From NCBI RefSeq assembly GCF_001865995.1, contig NZ_MLQQ01000005.1, positions 1-64,000 on the forward strand: a stretch of DNA of 64,000 nt, written 5' to 3'. A model generated the notes under the pieces. That model was not told the origin of the DNA. It ran no database searches and saw only the letters and a program-made list of their open reading frames with translations. Every line of letters begins with the position of its first letter. Position 1 is the first letter of the stretch. Both the position numbers and the translations under genes were made by a program. Source of the stretch: Anaerobacillus arseniciselenatis (lineage in GTDB: Bacteria > Bacillota > Bacilli > Bacillales > Anaerobacillaceae). Below, one piece after another: positions 7,752 through 17,445 of the stretch.

Positions 7752-8759
7752 TTCTCGTCTTAAAATCATTAATGTAAAATCATCTTGTAATTGAAAGTTC
7801 TGGAATTGCTCTAATTCAGAATATACATTTTCAACAATTTCTTGTGCTGATAAATGCTCATACTTACGAATAATTTCCGTAAGTTCACTTCTTTCGATAA
7901 AGCCACTTTCCGCTCTACATTCAGTTACTCCATCTGAAAGAAGAATGATTAAATCTCCAGGAGACAATTTTTGTTCATACTCTTTAAATACCGCTTTCTT
8001 CATTACACCAAGAACTAGGCCCTTTGTATTTAAATCAACAAACTGCCTGGAGCTGTGATTGTAATAAAATCCGGGCTCGTGCCCCGCCCCTGAATACTGA
8101 AATTTATGCTCTTTTAAATCATATGAGCCATAAATCATCGTTATAAACATATTCGAACTGATATTTTGTTCGACAACTCTATTTAAATTTTCAAGTAACG
8201 CACTTGGTTGCAAGCGTTGTTCCGGCAAGCTGTCGATGGCGTACTTAATCATCGACATGCTTAATGCAGCAGGAACCCCTTTTCCGATGATATCGGCTAC
8301 CGCTATACCAATATGGTCATTGCCGTCTTCAATAAAATGATAATAATCCCCACTCACAACATCTGCGGCAACTGTTTTAATGCCAATGTCTAATACCGGG
8401 CTTTTAGGGATACGCTTCGGAAGTAGTTCTTGTTGCATTTGGGCAGCAACAGCTAATTCGGATTCCAACTGCTGTTGACGATCTCTTAAACTTTGGTGTT
8501 CCCTATAAGCTAAACCGTACCCAACCATTACTTCTAGAAGAAAATCATTCGCCTCCAACACTTCTGAAGGCAAATCCGGAATCAACTCCCGGGCTACAAC
8601 TACATGAAGATTGACCATTTCCTCAGGTGTCATATTTTCCTTTATTAATTGTCTAGAAAACTGTTGAGCTTCGTATAAGGCGTGCTCACTACCTGTATGC
8701 AAATACCCTTCAAGAATCGATTTATACATTTCCTGTAAACTAACGTCGGTTTTCTCCAT
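7746..8759 (-). CDS. rsbU: RsbU, environmental stress phosphatase
   Basis: A 337-residue protein. Residues 1-85 form the helical RsbU N-terminal domain that binds RsbT. A coiled linker follows around 90-115, and then a PP2C/SpoIIE phosphatase domain to the end. The metal motifs GDYYHF, ADIIGKG and LSDGVTE are present. Activated by RsbT, RsbU dephosphorylates RsbV. It is the fourth gene of the operon, 13 bases after rsbT. Confidence 0.95.
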   Translation of the reverse strand: MEKTDVSLQEMYKSILEGYLHTGSEHALYEAQQFSRQLIKENMTPEEMVNLHVVVARELIPDLPSEVLEANDFLLEVMVGYGLAYREHQSLRDRQQQLESELAVAAQMQQELLPKRIPKSPVLDIGIKTVAADVVSGDYYHFIEDGNDHIGIAVADIIGKGVPAALSMSMIKYAIDSLPEQRLQPSALLENLNRVVEQNISSNMFITMIYGSYDLKEHKFQYSGAGHEPGFYYNHSSRQFVDLNTKGLVLGVMKKAVFKEYEQKLSPGDLIILLSDGVTECRAESGFIERSELTEIIRKYEHLSAQEIVENVYSELEQFQNFQLQDDFTLMILRREV

Positions 8760-8772
8760 ACTCCTCCCCTTT

Positions 8773-9171
8773 CTAACGGAGCCATTTCACCGCGTGAATT
8801 TTCGTGCCTTCACCTTCTTTAGAGTCGATAAGAAATTCATCCATTAGCCGCTTCACACCAGGTAACCCTGCTCCTAACCCACCTGATGTTGTATATCCAT
8901 CTTCCATAACTCTTCGTAAGTCCTTTATTCCTGGACCGTTATCAGAAGCAGAAACTTTCACTCCTACTTTATTAGCTTCGACGACTTTTTCGATACAGAT
9001 TTCACCGACTTTAGCATATAAATATATATTTCTAGCAAGCTCTGAAATCGCCGTCGTAATTCTTGCTTGATCAACAGACCCGAAGCCAACTTCCTTGGCG
9101 ATCGTCCTACCAGCTTGTCTTGCAGCAACAATGCTCCATTCACTTCTAACTTCGACACAGGTTTGGGACAT
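8773..9171 (-). CDS. rsbT: RsbT, switch kinase of the stressosome
   Basis: A 132-residue GHKL-type kinase with an N-box (ISELARNIYLYA, near residue 44) and a glycine-rich SGGLGAGLPGVKRL segment. RsbT phosphorylates RsbR and RsbS, is released from the stressosome, and then activates RsbU. It starts 2 bases after rsbS. Confidence 0.95.
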   Translation of the reverse strand: MSQTCVEVRSEWSIVAARQAGRTIAKEVGFGSVDQARITTAISELARNIYLYAKVGEICIEKVVEANKVGVKVSASDNGPGIKDLRRVMEDGYTTSGGLGAGLPGVKRLMDEFLIDSKEGEGTKIHAVKWLR

Positions 9172-9173
9172 CT

Positions 9174-9530
9174 CTATCCCTCCAGTTCCTGTTGTAATTT
9201 TTCCAAGCCTTGTTCTAAATCAAGAGCGGTAGGAACTCCGTGCATTAAAATCCCCATATCAACTAGAGTAATCGCGACCGCTGGTTGAATGCCCGTTAAG
9301 ACAACCTTTGCCCCCATTAAATTGGACATATCAACAACGTCACCTAACACTTTCGCAATAAACGAATCGATAAAATCGACCGACGTAAGATCGATCACGA
9401 CACCGCGAGATCCTTCTTCATGTATTTTATTCAAAATATCTTCTTGAAATTGTAACGCCGTTTGATCATCTAGTTCAATTTGAACAGAAACTAGTAAATA
9501 TTCTTTTAATTTCAAAATAGGTATTCTCAT
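9174..9530 (-). CDS. rsbS: RsbS, stressosome core STAS protein
   Basis: A 118-residue single STAS-domain protein. The likely phosphoserine lies in [13 protein letters not shown], matching Ser59 of B. subtilis RsbS. It forms the stressosome scaffold with RsbR and holds RsbT until phosphorylated. Confidence 0.95.
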   Translation of the reverse strand: MRIPILKLKEYLLVSVQIELDDQTALQFQEDILNKIHEEGSRGVVIDLTSVDFIDSFIAKVLGDVVDMSNLMGAKVVLTGIQPAVAITLVDMGILMHGVPTALDLEQGLEKLQQELEG

Positions 9531-9546
9531 TCTTACCTCTCCTTCA

Positions 9547-10368
9547 CTAGTTTTCTATCTTAACAATCTTTTTTTGAGTCATTTCTAAGGCACTAGCGAT
9601 CCCTTTTTTCAACGTACTTTTCGTTGGGAATTTCGATAAATCAATCCCTAAGTTAACAATCGTTTGAGCAATTTCTGGTCGAATGCCTACTAAAATGCAA
9701 TCCGCACCTACTAACCGAACCGCTTCAGATGCTTGAATAATATGGTTAGCTACCATCGTGTCAACGACCGGAACTCCCGTTATATCAATAAGTACAACTT
9801 GTGAGCGGTGCTCAATAACTCCATTTAATAAGTTTTCCATAATTAACTTTGCTCTTTCTGTATCGATCGTTCCAATAAGAGGCATCACACTAATATGTTC
9901 AAATACTGGAATGAGCGGGGCTGACAATTCTTTTAACGCCATCTTTTGTAAAAATACAGTGTTCTCCCAAGAACCAGAGTATTCATTTACTAACGTATTA
10001 ACAATTTCATCTACCCAACTCTCAACTTCATAATAAATCTCGAAATCTCCTTTACCTTCTTGATCTTCAAATAATGTATCTAAAATCACTTTTCTAAATG
10101 TTTGCAAACCTCTCGTTAAATACGACAACGGCCATCCGAGTTGGATCAGTCTTTCTGTAAATCCGCTCAATTGCTCATCACAAGATTCTTGCCCCTGACC
10201 GACAGCATTTAAAATAATTTCAACAAATTCTTTATTCGTATTCGTATATACGTGATCAGAGATATTCTCTAAATGATGTTCCCTTCTTACTTCCTCAACT
10301 TTCTTTAACCAATCTTCACTAATAATTTCCCTCTTTGTTTCAATAAGCTTCGCAACAGAAGGCTTCAT
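9547..10368 (-). CDS. rsbRA: RsbR-type stressosome sensor protein
   Basis: A 273-residue protein with an N-terminal globin-like sensor region (about 1-130), a linker helix and a C-terminal STAS domain (about 150-265). Two threonines match the RsbT phosphorylation positions of RsbRA: one in GTIDTERA and one in [11 protein letters not shown]. The start is the ATG at 10368 behind AGGAGAG; an in-frame TTG 18 bases upstream overlaps that site. It is the first gene of the sigB operon. Confidence 0.92.
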   Translation of the reverse strand: MKPSVAKLIETKREIISEDWLKKVEEVRREHHLENISDHVYTNTNKEFVEIILNAVGQGQESCDEQLSGFTERLIQLGWPLSYLTRGLQTFRKVILDTLFEDQEGKGDFEIYYEVESWVDEIVNTLVNEYSGSWENTVFLQKMALKELSAPLIPVFEHISVMPLIGTIDTERAKLIMENLLNGVIEHRSQVVLIDITGVPVVDTMVANHIIQASEAVRLVGADCILVGIRPEIAQTIVNLGIDLSKFPTKSTLKKGIASALEMTQKKIVKIEN

Positions 10369-10554
10369 TTTTTTCTCTCCTCTCAAACTGTTTCTATTAT
10401 TATTTCATTTATGCTAGTTTGATGCAAAGAAATTGGCGATTTCTATATTACTTGACTACTTTAGACACATGTATCAAATTTGATAAATACTCAATTTCTC
10501 TCGTCTATTTTTATTTTATCAGAAAAATCTGACTTTAGTTTCAAACAAATAAAA

Positions 10555-10583
10555 AAAGTTGCTCTTTTATCTTTAGCAACTTT
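10555..10583 (-). terminator. terminator after ndoA
   Basis: Minus-strand stem AAAGTTGCT/AGCAACTTT followed by a run of T and A. It separates the EndoA transcript from the sigB operon. Confidence 0.8.
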
Positions 10584-10617
10584 CCTTATCATTCGTATGC
10601 ATTTATTGCTTTGAACG

Positions 10618-10968
10618 CTAAAAATCAATAAGTCCTAGACTAATTTGTAACGCCTCATTCACTCTCGTCATCATATCCTCATCAAGGTGAGTGATTTTAT
10701 CTGTCAGACGTTGCTTATCAATCGTACGAACTTGCTCTAATAAGATTACCGAATCGCGATCAAAACCATAACGCTTTGCACTAATTTCTACATGTGTTGG
10801 TAGTTTCGCCTTCTGGATCTGAGCTGTAATTGCTGCGACGATGACTGTTGGGCTAAAACGATTTCCGATATCATTTTGAATGATGAGGACAGGCCTTACT
10901 CCCCCTTGCTCCGAACCAACAACTGGTGAGAGGTCAGCAAAATAAACGTCGCCACGTTTTACAATCAA
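10618..10968 (-). CDS. ndoA: EndoA (MazF family) endoribonuclease toxin
   Basis: A 116-residue protein closely resembling B. subtilis EndoA/MazF. It begins [13 protein letters not shown] and has the catalytic-region motifs [12 protein letters not shown] and a threonine in VIVAAITAQ. MazF cleaves single-stranded RNA at UACAU in B. subtilis; specificity here is inferred from the family. It lies 3 bases after its antitoxin gene, next to the sigB operon as in B. subtilis. Confidence 0.95.
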   Translation of the reverse strand: MIVKRGDVYFADLSPVVGSEQGGVRPVLIIQNDIGNRFSPTVIVAAITAQIQKAKLPTHVEISAKRYGFDRDSVILLEQVRTIDKQRLTDKITHLDEDMMTRVNEALQISLGLIDF

Positions 10969-10971
10969 AAT

Positions 10972-11247
10972 CTACACCCCACTAACTAGGCGGTCTAGTG
11001 TGTGTTCAGCTTCCTCCTCAGCAAGAAAAGCTTCTGAAGCAATATTTAAATTAATTTTGGCCATTTCCATGTAACCTTGTTGCATCGTTTCTCTGATTTG
11101 CCGCTTCTTTTTCTCACGAAGATATGCTTTTGTAGCTTGGTGAATAAATTCACTTCGGTTTACATTTTCTCGTTTGATCAAGCCATCAACCTCATTTAAT
11201 AAATGTTGTGGTAAGCTTACCGTGATTCTCTTTGTGTTATCAGACAC
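10972..11247 (-). CDS. ndoAI: EndoAI antitoxin (MazE-like, ribbon-helix-helix)
   Basis: A 91-residue protein. The N-terminal KRITVSLPQHLLNEVDGLI is a ribbon-helix-helix DNA-binding segment, and the C-terminal MAKINLNIASEA region matches the toxin-binding part of B. subtilis EndoAI. The GTG at 11247 is chosen because GGAGGTG lies 5 bases before it; the in-frame ATG 21 bases upstream would place that site inside the gene. Confidence 0.92.
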   Translation of the reverse strand: MSDNTKRITVSLPQHLLNEVDGLIKRENVNRSEFIHQATKAYLREKKKRQIRETMQQGYMEMAKINLNIASEAFLAEEEAEHTLDRLVSGV

Positions 11248-11401
11248 AAAAACACCTCCAACGTACACCTACAACTCAATTTTAATTATATCCATCATTA
11301 ATCATAGCATTACCTTTACCGTTTTGCAAAGACCTATCTTGTTTCTCTCACGATAAATATTCGCCAAAATTGTGTTTCATTCCTGCTAATTCAAGCTTTT
11401 T

Positions 11402-12574
11402 TTAAAAAACTTCGTTGTTAATTGTAATAATTTCCCCATTCTTCATAAAAACTCGCGGCACACGATAACTAATCATGCATGGTATTTCGTAATTGATCGT
11501 CCCGAGGCGAGTAGCTACCTCATCAACGGAGATCATCTCACCGTTTTGTTTTCCAATCAAAGTTGCCTCGGTCCCGATAGCAACCTTCTTATCCAACTTT
11601 ACCATCATTTGATCCATACATACCCTACCAACGATTGGTGCCCTTTGACCATCGACAAGGACATAGCCATTATTGCTGTTTTGACGAAGCCAGCCATCTG
11701 CATAACCAACCGGGATTGTCGCAATCCATTCTTGACCCTCTGCTTTATAGGTTGCCCCATAACTAATTCCTTCATTACTACTAATTTCTTTCACATGAAT
11801 TATTTTGCTTTTAAGTGAAAATGCCTGTTTCAACGAAAAGGGAATTTCATCTTCAATCTCCTTAGATGGAGTTAGACCATACATGGAAATCCCTACTCTT
11901 GCCATCGTAAACATTTTCGAAGGAAAACGGATCGTCGCTGCACTATTTCCACAGTGAATGTAAGGTACTTCTACATCATTATCCTTCAACCATTCAAGCA
12001 TATCGAGAAAACGATTATACTGCATATGAAAGTAGTCTAAACCTTTTTCATCAGCTGTCGCAAAATGCGTATATACACCTTCCAACACAAATTGTTGATC
12101 ATTTTTTATGCAATCAATAACAGCTTTTCCTTCATTTTTCGATCTTATTCCAATCCTACCCATCCCAGTGTCAATTTTCAAATGAAACGAACAAATAAGG
12201 TCTGATTGAAGGTATTGTTTCGCTTCTTTTAACCATTCTTCTTGAAAAATCGTTAAAGCGATATTGTTTTGGGCAGCAAAATTGATATCACTTGGTCTCA
12301 CCCAACCAAGAACTAAAATCGGAGCATTGATACCTTGTTTTCTTAAAGCAATTGCTTCATCTAAAATAGCAACTCCTAAATAATGTGCTCCAGCATCCAA
12401 TGCCGTTTTTGCAACATGAACAGCTCCGTGACCATAACCATTCGCTTTCACCGCCGCCATAACTTTTACATCTTCTGGCAGCGCCTTTTTTATATTTTTA
12501 ACGTTAATTTCTATCGCATCAAGATCGATCTCTACCCACGTATCCCGATAAAATAAATTCAAGTTTTCCAACAA
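11402..12574 (-). CDS. alr: alanine racemase
   Basis: A fold-type III PLP enzyme that interconverts L- and D-alanine for peptidoglycan. The PLP lysine lies in AAVKANGYGHG and the catalytic tyrosine in GISYGATY. The frame is open from an ATG at 12607, but that codon has no ribosome binding site. AAGGAG lies 6 bases before a TTG at 12574, and the protein from there aligns with the N-terminus of B. subtilis Alr (FYRDTW). A TTG at 12571 is an equally fair alternative. The gene is followed upstream by ydcC in the usual order. Confidence 0.93.
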   Translation of the reverse strand: MLENLNLFYRDTWVEIDLDAIEINVKNIKKALPEDVKVMAAVKANGYGHGAVHVAKTALDAGAHYLGVAILDEAIALRKQGINAPILVLGWVRPSDINFAAQNNIALTIFQEEWLKEAKQYLQSDLICSFHLKIDTGMGRIGIRSKNEGKAVIDCIKNDQQFVLEGVYTHFATADEKGLDYFHMQYNRFLDMLEWLKDNDVEVPYIHCGNSAATIRFPSKMFTMARVGISMYGLTPSKEIEDEIPFSLKQAFSLKSKIIHVKEISSNEGISYGATYKAEGQEWIATIPVGYADGWLRQNSNNGYVLVDGQRAPIVGRVCMDQMMVKLDKKVAIGTEATLIGKQNGEMISVDEVATRLGTINYEIPCMISYRVPRVFMKNGEIITINNEVF

Positions 12575-12705
12575 AGGGCACTCCTTTTCCCACGAACTAA
12601 ACTTCATATATATATGATAATCATAATGCCCTGATACCGATTGTCAATAAAGAAGTGCAAAATAAGAACTGTTAATTTTTTCACAGGATACGTTAAGTTT
12701 AATCT

Positions 12706-12750
12706 TGATGGACCAAAACGCTCGAGAAGCTAAGCGCTGTACCTAGACAG
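12706..12750. repeat. remnant of a common Bacillus intergenic repeat
   Basis: The minus strand reads CTGTCTAGGTACAGCGCTTA followed by CTCGAGCGTTTTGGTCC. It resembles one half of the longer element at 31672-31812 (TGTCTAGCTCCGGCGCCTA, then TCGAGCGTTTCGATCC). Confidence 0.55.
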
Positions 12751-12759
12751 TAAAAAAAC

Positions 12760-12785
12760 AGACCCCAAAGCTAAACTTGGGGTCT
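12760..12785 (-). terminator. terminator after ydcC-type gene
   Basis: Minus-strand stem AGACCCCAA/TTGGGGTCT followed by TGTTTTTTT. Confidence 0.85.
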
Positions 12786-12801
12786 ATAGTTGCTAGTTTA
12801 A

Positions 12802-13827
12802 TTATTTCACTTGTGTACCGTAGACTGATTTTGCGATCGACATCATCTCTTCCGTACTCATATCTTGTGAAGCTAAGAAGAAGTCGACTCCTTCATAAGA
12901 CCAATTTACTGAACTTACTTGCCCATCGCTAGATAGCGCACCAATGGTAAAACCTAAATCAACAGGCTCACCATCAGTAATGTGCATCGGTGTGCTCGCT
13001 TGCCTTACTCGACTTCGTTGTTGAATTAGTGTGAAGTTTTTATCACCTGTGTATGATAAGACAATTCGCTTACCATCTTCAATGTCTACTTCTTCTGATT
13101 CATTTAACATTGTTCCATCTGGAACATACATCGGGAACAGTGGCGTTAGTGGCTCGTCACTTTCTCCTGCCATCGCCGGAAGACTTTCTAATTGTGCCCC
13201 AGTCATATTGCGATCCATGTCAAAGTCGCCGTCGTTAAAGCTAGCATTTAACTTAAAGTCTTTGAAATCAACCGTTACTAACACTTTTAACTCAACATCC
13301 ATAATTTTTACTGATACAGGCGTTAAGTCTTTTTTGCTAAGTGTGATTTCTTGCTGTTGTAAGTTTTTATTTGTGTAGTTTGTTTTTGTTTGGAAAATAT
13401 AATAATCATCTGTTGCTGTAAACGTTCTTTCAGGATCCATTAAAATGTCATTGACAATAGATTCGTATAAGTATACTTGGCTGTTGTTTTCTGGCCAGTC
13501 ACTTTGGAAACGAAAGCTTTTATTTAAAGCAGGTGTTAAAACGAATACCCCTTCATCATTTCTTAAGATAATTTGGCTTTGTTCTTTTTGAGCATTGTTT
13601 AAAGCGACACGATAATAGCTCGGTTGCATATGCCAAATTTCTACCTCGTACTGTTGAGGCTCTTTTCCTGTCTCTAATGTCATCATTGCCTCAGCTTTAT
13701 AGCCAGACATGTCTTTTATTTTATTCCCAAGCTCTTCGATGATATCTTCCTGTGTTTTCTCGCCGCAAGCTGTCAACACCCCTAGAAGTAATATGAACGA
13801 GAACATAAGTGCAATTGTTTTTTTCAT
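12802..13827 (-). CDS. ydcC: LolA-like lipoprotein (YdcC family)
   Basis: A 341-residue lipoprotein. The signal peptide ends in a lipobox LTAC with the lipid-modified cysteine at residue 21. The rest resembles the outer membrane lipoprotein-sorting (LolA-like) fold, here on the outer face of a Gram-positive membrane. The B. subtilis homologue ydcC lies between alr and acpS and is induced in sporulation; its molecular function is not established. Confidence 0.88.
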   Translation of the reverse strand: MKKTIALMFSFILLLGVLTACGEKTQEDIIEELGNKIKDMSGYKAEAMMTLETGKEPQQYEVEIWHMQPSYYRVALNNAQKEQSQIILRNDEGVFVLTPALNKSFRFQSDWPENNSQVYLYESIVNDILMDPERTFTATDDYYIFQTKTNYTNKNLQQQEITLSKKDLTPVSVKIMDVELKVLVTVDFKDFKLNASFNDGDFDMDRNMTGAQLESLPAMAGESDEPLTPLFPMYVPDGTMLNESEEVDIEDGKRIVLSYTGDKNFTLIQQRSRVRQASTPMHITDGEPVDLGFTIGALSSDGQVSSVNWSYEGVDFFLASQDMSTEEMMSIAKSVYGTQVK

Positions 13828-13895
13828 CCATTCTCAACCCCTTTGTCTCATTTAGACGACAAAGGAGGGAATTCTATCGGTAGTTGCGATAACGG

Positions 13896-15428
13896 TTAAA
13901 ATCGATCCAAAACTTGTGGCATAATCTCAACTAAATCAGAAGCGAGAACGCTTAACGGACTAAAACCGTGACTAGTTAAGATATCCGCTGCTTTACCATG
14001 AAGAAATGCAGCATTACTAATGGCAGGTTGTAAATCTTGTTGTTGCATCACTAAAGCTAACACCATTCCAGTGAGCACATCACCAGAACCACCTTTTGCA
14101 AGAGCACTGTTTCCAGTTGGATTAATAAACTGATTTCCAGTTGGTGTTGTAACAATCGTATTAGGACCTTTCAACAGAAGGTAGACACCGTGTTGCATCG
14201 CAAACTGCTTAGAAAGAGAAAACCGATTTTCTTCAACCGTTTTGATACTCTCATTTATTAAGAAAGCAAATTCTCCCGAGTGAGGGGTTAAAATGGTGGC
14301 CCCTCCTCGTGTTCGTAACGTTGAAATGTAACGCTTTAAATAATAAAGTCCATCTGCATCAATGATGATCGGCTTTTGAAAATCCGTTAATAGTGTTTTT
14401 AAAAAGCTACCGGTATTATTTCTACCAATCCCTGGCCCTACTGCAATCGCATCGTACCTGTCTTTTAGTTGCTTATCAGAAAGATGGGTATCATTAATCT
14501 CACCATTTTTTGATGAACAAAGGTGAAAAGTCGCTTCAATGATTTGACTTGCAACAACTTCATGAGCTACATCAGGTATCGCTAATGTAACTAGCCCAGC
14601 ACCTAAGCGGTGGCATGCTTTTGTCGTTAAAACTGGTGCCCCAGTCATCGTTTTTGAGCCGGCAATAATCAGCGCTTTTCCATGACTTCCCTTATGTGAT
14701 GATGGCTTTCTTACCGGCAACGTACGTTTTACATCTTTTTCTGTCCATAAGAAGCGTTCGTTAGAAATCTCGTTAATGGCTAGCCTAGGAATGCCTATAT
14801 CCACAACCGAAAGTTCACCATAATACTCTCTAGCTGGATACGTAAAAGCACTAAGTTTCGGACATTGAAGTGTGACAGTATAAGTTGCTTTAATCGCCTC
14901 TTCTACCTCACAAACTTCACTTGAAGGCAATCCACTCGGTAGATCGACAGAAATTACGGTACGATCTAACTTATTCACCGCCGGGATAATCTCCTTATAC
15001 GGTGAACGTAACGAACCACGAATTCCTGTTCCGAGCAACGCATCAATCAAGTACGTGCAGCTAGTTAACTTTTCTAAAAAATGTTCATATGTGAAGTTTT
15101 CAAAATTTAATATTTGATAGCCACACTTTGCGAACACTTCCATATGGTATTTTGCCGTGCCTTTTACCTTTTCTAAAGGAGGAATTAGCCAAACATCAAC
15201 TTGGTATCCCTTTTCTAACAAAGACCTAGAAATAACAAAACCATCACCACCGTTATTTCCAACACCAATGAGTACAGCTACTCGATCTGTTTTCTTTTCT
15301 AACAATGGTAATATACAATTAACAAAAGCAAGACCTGCGTTTTCCATTAGTAATTCTTCTTTTAACCCGATTTCTTCAATGGCATAGCGATCGATTTGGT
15401 GCATTTCCTCACCCGTTACCACATTCAA
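13896..15428 (-). CDS. bifunctional NAD(P)H-hydrate epimerase/dehydratase
   Basis: A 510-residue fusion. Residues 1-215 are the YjeF_N epimerase (GVGNNGGDGFVISR near 55-68, with VDLPSGLPS). Residues 230-510 are the ADP-dependent (S)-NAD(P)H-hydrate dehydratase with a ribokinase-like fold (HKGSHGKALIIAGS; ALAKGGSGDVLTGM near 435-448). Together they repair hydrated nicotinamide cofactors. The TTG start at 15428 has GGAGGG 7 bases before it. B. subtilis keeps the two activities in separate proteins, so the fusion differs from that model. Confidence 0.93.
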   Translation of the reverse strand: MNVVTGEEMHQIDRYAIEEIGLKEELLMENAGLAFVNCILPLLEKKTDRVAVLIGVGNNGGDGFVISRSLLEKGYQVDVWLIPPLEKVKGTAKYHMEVFAKCGYQILNFENFTYEHFLEKLTSCTYLIDALLGTGIRGSLRSPYKEIIPAVNKLDRTVISVDLPSGLPSSEVCEVEEAIKATYTVTLQCPKLSAFTYPAREYYGELSVVDIGIPRLAINEISNERFLWTEKDVKRTLPVRKPSSHKGSHGKALIIAGSKTMTGAPVLTTKACHRLGAGLVTLAIPDVAHEVVASQIIEATFHLCSSKNGEINDTHLSDKQLKDRYDAIAVGPGIGRNNTGSFLKTLLTDFQKPIIIDADGLYYLKRYISTLRTRGGATILTPHSGEFAFLINESIKTVEENRFSLSKQFAMQHGVYLLLKGPNTIVTTPTGNQFINPTGNSALAKGGSGDVLTGMVLALVMQQQDLQPAISNAAFLHGKAADILTSHGFSPLSVLASDLVEIMPQVLDRF

Positions 15429-15815
15429 AATAGTTCCCTCCTATCCGCACTACCACTATATGAGACTGTCCCACACAATATGCAGACTAGCATGACAAGC
15501 GTGTAAAAAATTTAGTTTTGAGTTTTGAATTTTGAGTGTTGAGTTTTGAGTTTTGAGTTTTGAGTTGCTTGGGTTAAGCTTTGATGATTTGTTTTGAGTT
15601 TTGAGTTGAACTTCGATGGTTGCTGGTGACTTCGAGTTGGTTGAAAGCATTATTATGTAGTTTATTGAAGGGTTTTACGCTCGACAATACACCACTTACG
15701 AAGAAATTTACAACTATAAGGAATATAACCAACCACAACTCCTTAGTTATCTATGCTAAATTTCCGGAAATCTCCTGGAAGTTTAACCCACAAATAACTC
15801 AAAACTCAACACTCT
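15429..15815. repeat. heptad-repeat intergenic region (TTTTGAG / CTCAAAA)
   Basis: A 387-base gap. At 15513-15565 and 15591-15606 the heptamer GTTTTGA is repeated head to tail. At 15790-15830 the complementary heptamer appears (ACTCAAAACTCAACACTC) directly after the acpS stop codon. The two tracts could pair as a long imperfect hairpin. No gene was found. Confidence 0.6.
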
Positions 15816-16175
15816 TCACTCACAACTCTCAATAACGACATTCGCCACGGCATATTCTTTGCTGTGAGAAATTGAAAGGTGAATTTGGCCAACTTCTGTA
15901 TTACACTTCAGTATCGGCTTGCCGTTTTCATCAGGTATGATTTCAACGTCCTGCCATGATAAATTTTTGCCAATGCCTGATCCTACAGCTTTCGCAAAGG
16001 CTTCTTTAGCAGCAAAACGTCCAGCTAGAAACTCCACCTTTCTTGTTTCAGATAACTTATGAAAATAGCTTTGCTCTTTATTAGTTAAAATTCTGTCTAC
16101 AAAGCTTTTATGTCTATGTATAGCAGCTTCAATTCTTTTTAATTCTACAATATCAATGCCAATTCCTTTGATCAT
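15816..16175 (-). CDS. acpS: holo-[acyl-carrier-protein] synthase
   Basis: A 119-residue enzyme that moves the 4'-phosphopantetheine arm of coenzyme A to acyl carrier protein. The magnesium-binding residues sit in GIGIDIVEL (Asp8) and RFAAKEAFAKA (Glu in the second block). The length is typical. It neighbours a ydcA-type rhomboid gene, as in B. subtilis. Confidence 0.96.
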   Translation of the reverse strand: MIKGIGIDIVELKRIEAAIHRHKSFVDRILTNKEQSYFHKLSETRKVEFLAGRFAAKEAFAKAVGSGIGKNLSWQDVEIIPDENGKPILKCNTEVGQIHLSISHSKEYAVANVVIESCE

Positions 16176-16576
16176 AAAGATGCGTACTCCATTCTATAAA
16201 TTAATTCAATCTTGAGATCATTTTTTATTCAAAACGCCAGTGACGGTGTAAAGTCATCAATTAACATGGAAAATGTCGGTCGCTTTTCTCTCGCTTCGCT
16301 TTAAACTTCTATCGACTTTTAGAGGCTCGATCAAGAAAAGCGACCGAGCATTCTTTTTACACATAAAGCTATAATGATAGGTTTTTCCATAACCACCTAC
16401 AATAAAAAATTGAGTGCCTTCCTATCCAACTTTTACAATCTTTTTTTCATTTTATCATAATGGTTGTCATAGGATAAAAATAACAATGATTATTCATTTC
16501 ATCACCAATTGTTTCTATTGGGTCATGACTTTATGCTAAAATAGTAGTATTCTAAATGAAAATTAGGTGATAAAAA
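16176..16576. other. acpS-rhomboid divergent intergenic region
   Basis: This 401-base gap holds a short-form hairpin repeat at 16277-16346 and AT-rich sequence that should carry the two divergent promoters. No gene was found. Confidence 0.5.
16277..16346. repeat. short-form hairpin repeat
   Basis: Perfect 12-bp inverted ends CGGTCGCTTTTC / GAAAAGCGACCG. The minus-strand core GAGCCTCTAAAAGTCGATAG and AAAGCGAAGCGAGAG matches the unit at 42780-42852, while the arms differ. Confidence 0.8.
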
Positions 16577-17326
16577 ATGTTTGTGAGAAATGAAAGTTTC
16601 GGTTCGTTTATACGCTCTTACCAAATAGTTTCTGGACTTGTAGCTATTCATCTCATTTTGTTTTTATGGATGTCTATTTTCCGACCTCTAGGTGGAGACC
16701 TCATCTTTTTACTTGGAGTTGGACATAATTTATCAATTGCTCAAGGCGAAGTATGGCGACTAGTTACGCCAATATTTATGCACGTTTCCGCAGGACACTT
16801 TTTATTTAATTCATTTTCGCTAGTGTTATTCGGTCCAGCTTTAGAAAGACAGTTAGGTAAAGTACGATTTATTACTGTTTATTTATTAGCAGGGATTGCT
16901 GCTAACATTGCTACTTATTATATAGGTGGCCTCGGTTATCCACCGCATCTGGGAGCTTCAGGAGCTATCTTTGGGCTATTTGGAATTTACGCCTATATGG
17001 TCCTTTACCGTAAAGATTTAATTGATCAAGACAACTCTCAAGTAGTAATGACGATCCTAGTCATCGGGTTAATTATGACGTTCGTTAATCCACGAATTAA
17101 TATTTATGCTCATATTTTTGGGCTTATTGCCGGTGCTGCTCTCGCTCCAATTTTCTTATATAAATTGAAGAGATTTGTTCCAAAATATCGGCACGTATTT
17201 GACCAAGATGAAGTTACGTTCAATCCAAACCGTTGGAAAAAACGTCGCTTAAGCCCTGCTATGAAACAGAAGTTACTTTGGGCTGCGTTTATTCTCTTTG
17301 TTATAATAGGGGTTATTTATAGGTAA
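16577..17326 (+). CDS. ydcA: rhomboid family intramembrane serine protease (YdcA-like)
   Basis: A 249-residue membrane protein with about six to seven transmembrane segments. The catalytic serine is Ser129 in GASGAIFG and the catalytic histidine is His179 in NIYAHIFGLIAG. HVSAGHFLFN near residue 69 is the usual rhomboid loop motif. Rhomboids cleave substrates within the membrane; the substrate is unknown here. It is divergent from acpS, the place held by ydcA in B. subtilis. Confidence 0.92.
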   Translation: MFVRNESFGSFIRSYQIVSGLVAIHLILFLWMSIFRPLGGDLIFLLGVGHNLSIAQGEVWRLVTPIFMHVSAGHFLFNSFSLVLFGPALERQLGKVRFITVYLLAGIAANIATYYIGGLGYPPHLGASGAIFGLFGIYAYMVLYRKDLIDQDNSQVVMTILVIGLIMTFVNPRINIYAHIFGLIAGAALAPIFLYKLKRFVPKYRHVFDQDEVTFNPNRWKKRRLSPAMKQKLLWAAFILFVIIGVIYR

Positions 17327-17445
17327 ATAGAAATGAATTGAGGGATGGCTGGACGCCATCCTTTTTTGTTTGGGGAATTTTTGGGTTTGGGTTGGTGGTG
17401 CGGAGTGGGGGTGATGTGCAGTAATTCGCACTCGCTCGATAGTAT

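Noticed and set aside
10387..10554. Sigma-A promoter of the sigB operon
   Set aside because: TTGCAT with AATAAT 17 bases on is present upstream of rsbR, but the match is too weak to call among AT-rich sequence.
15456..15650. 64-codon frame rich in Ser, Lys and Asn
   Set aside because: It is a translation of the heptad repeat tract, with no homology or start signal.
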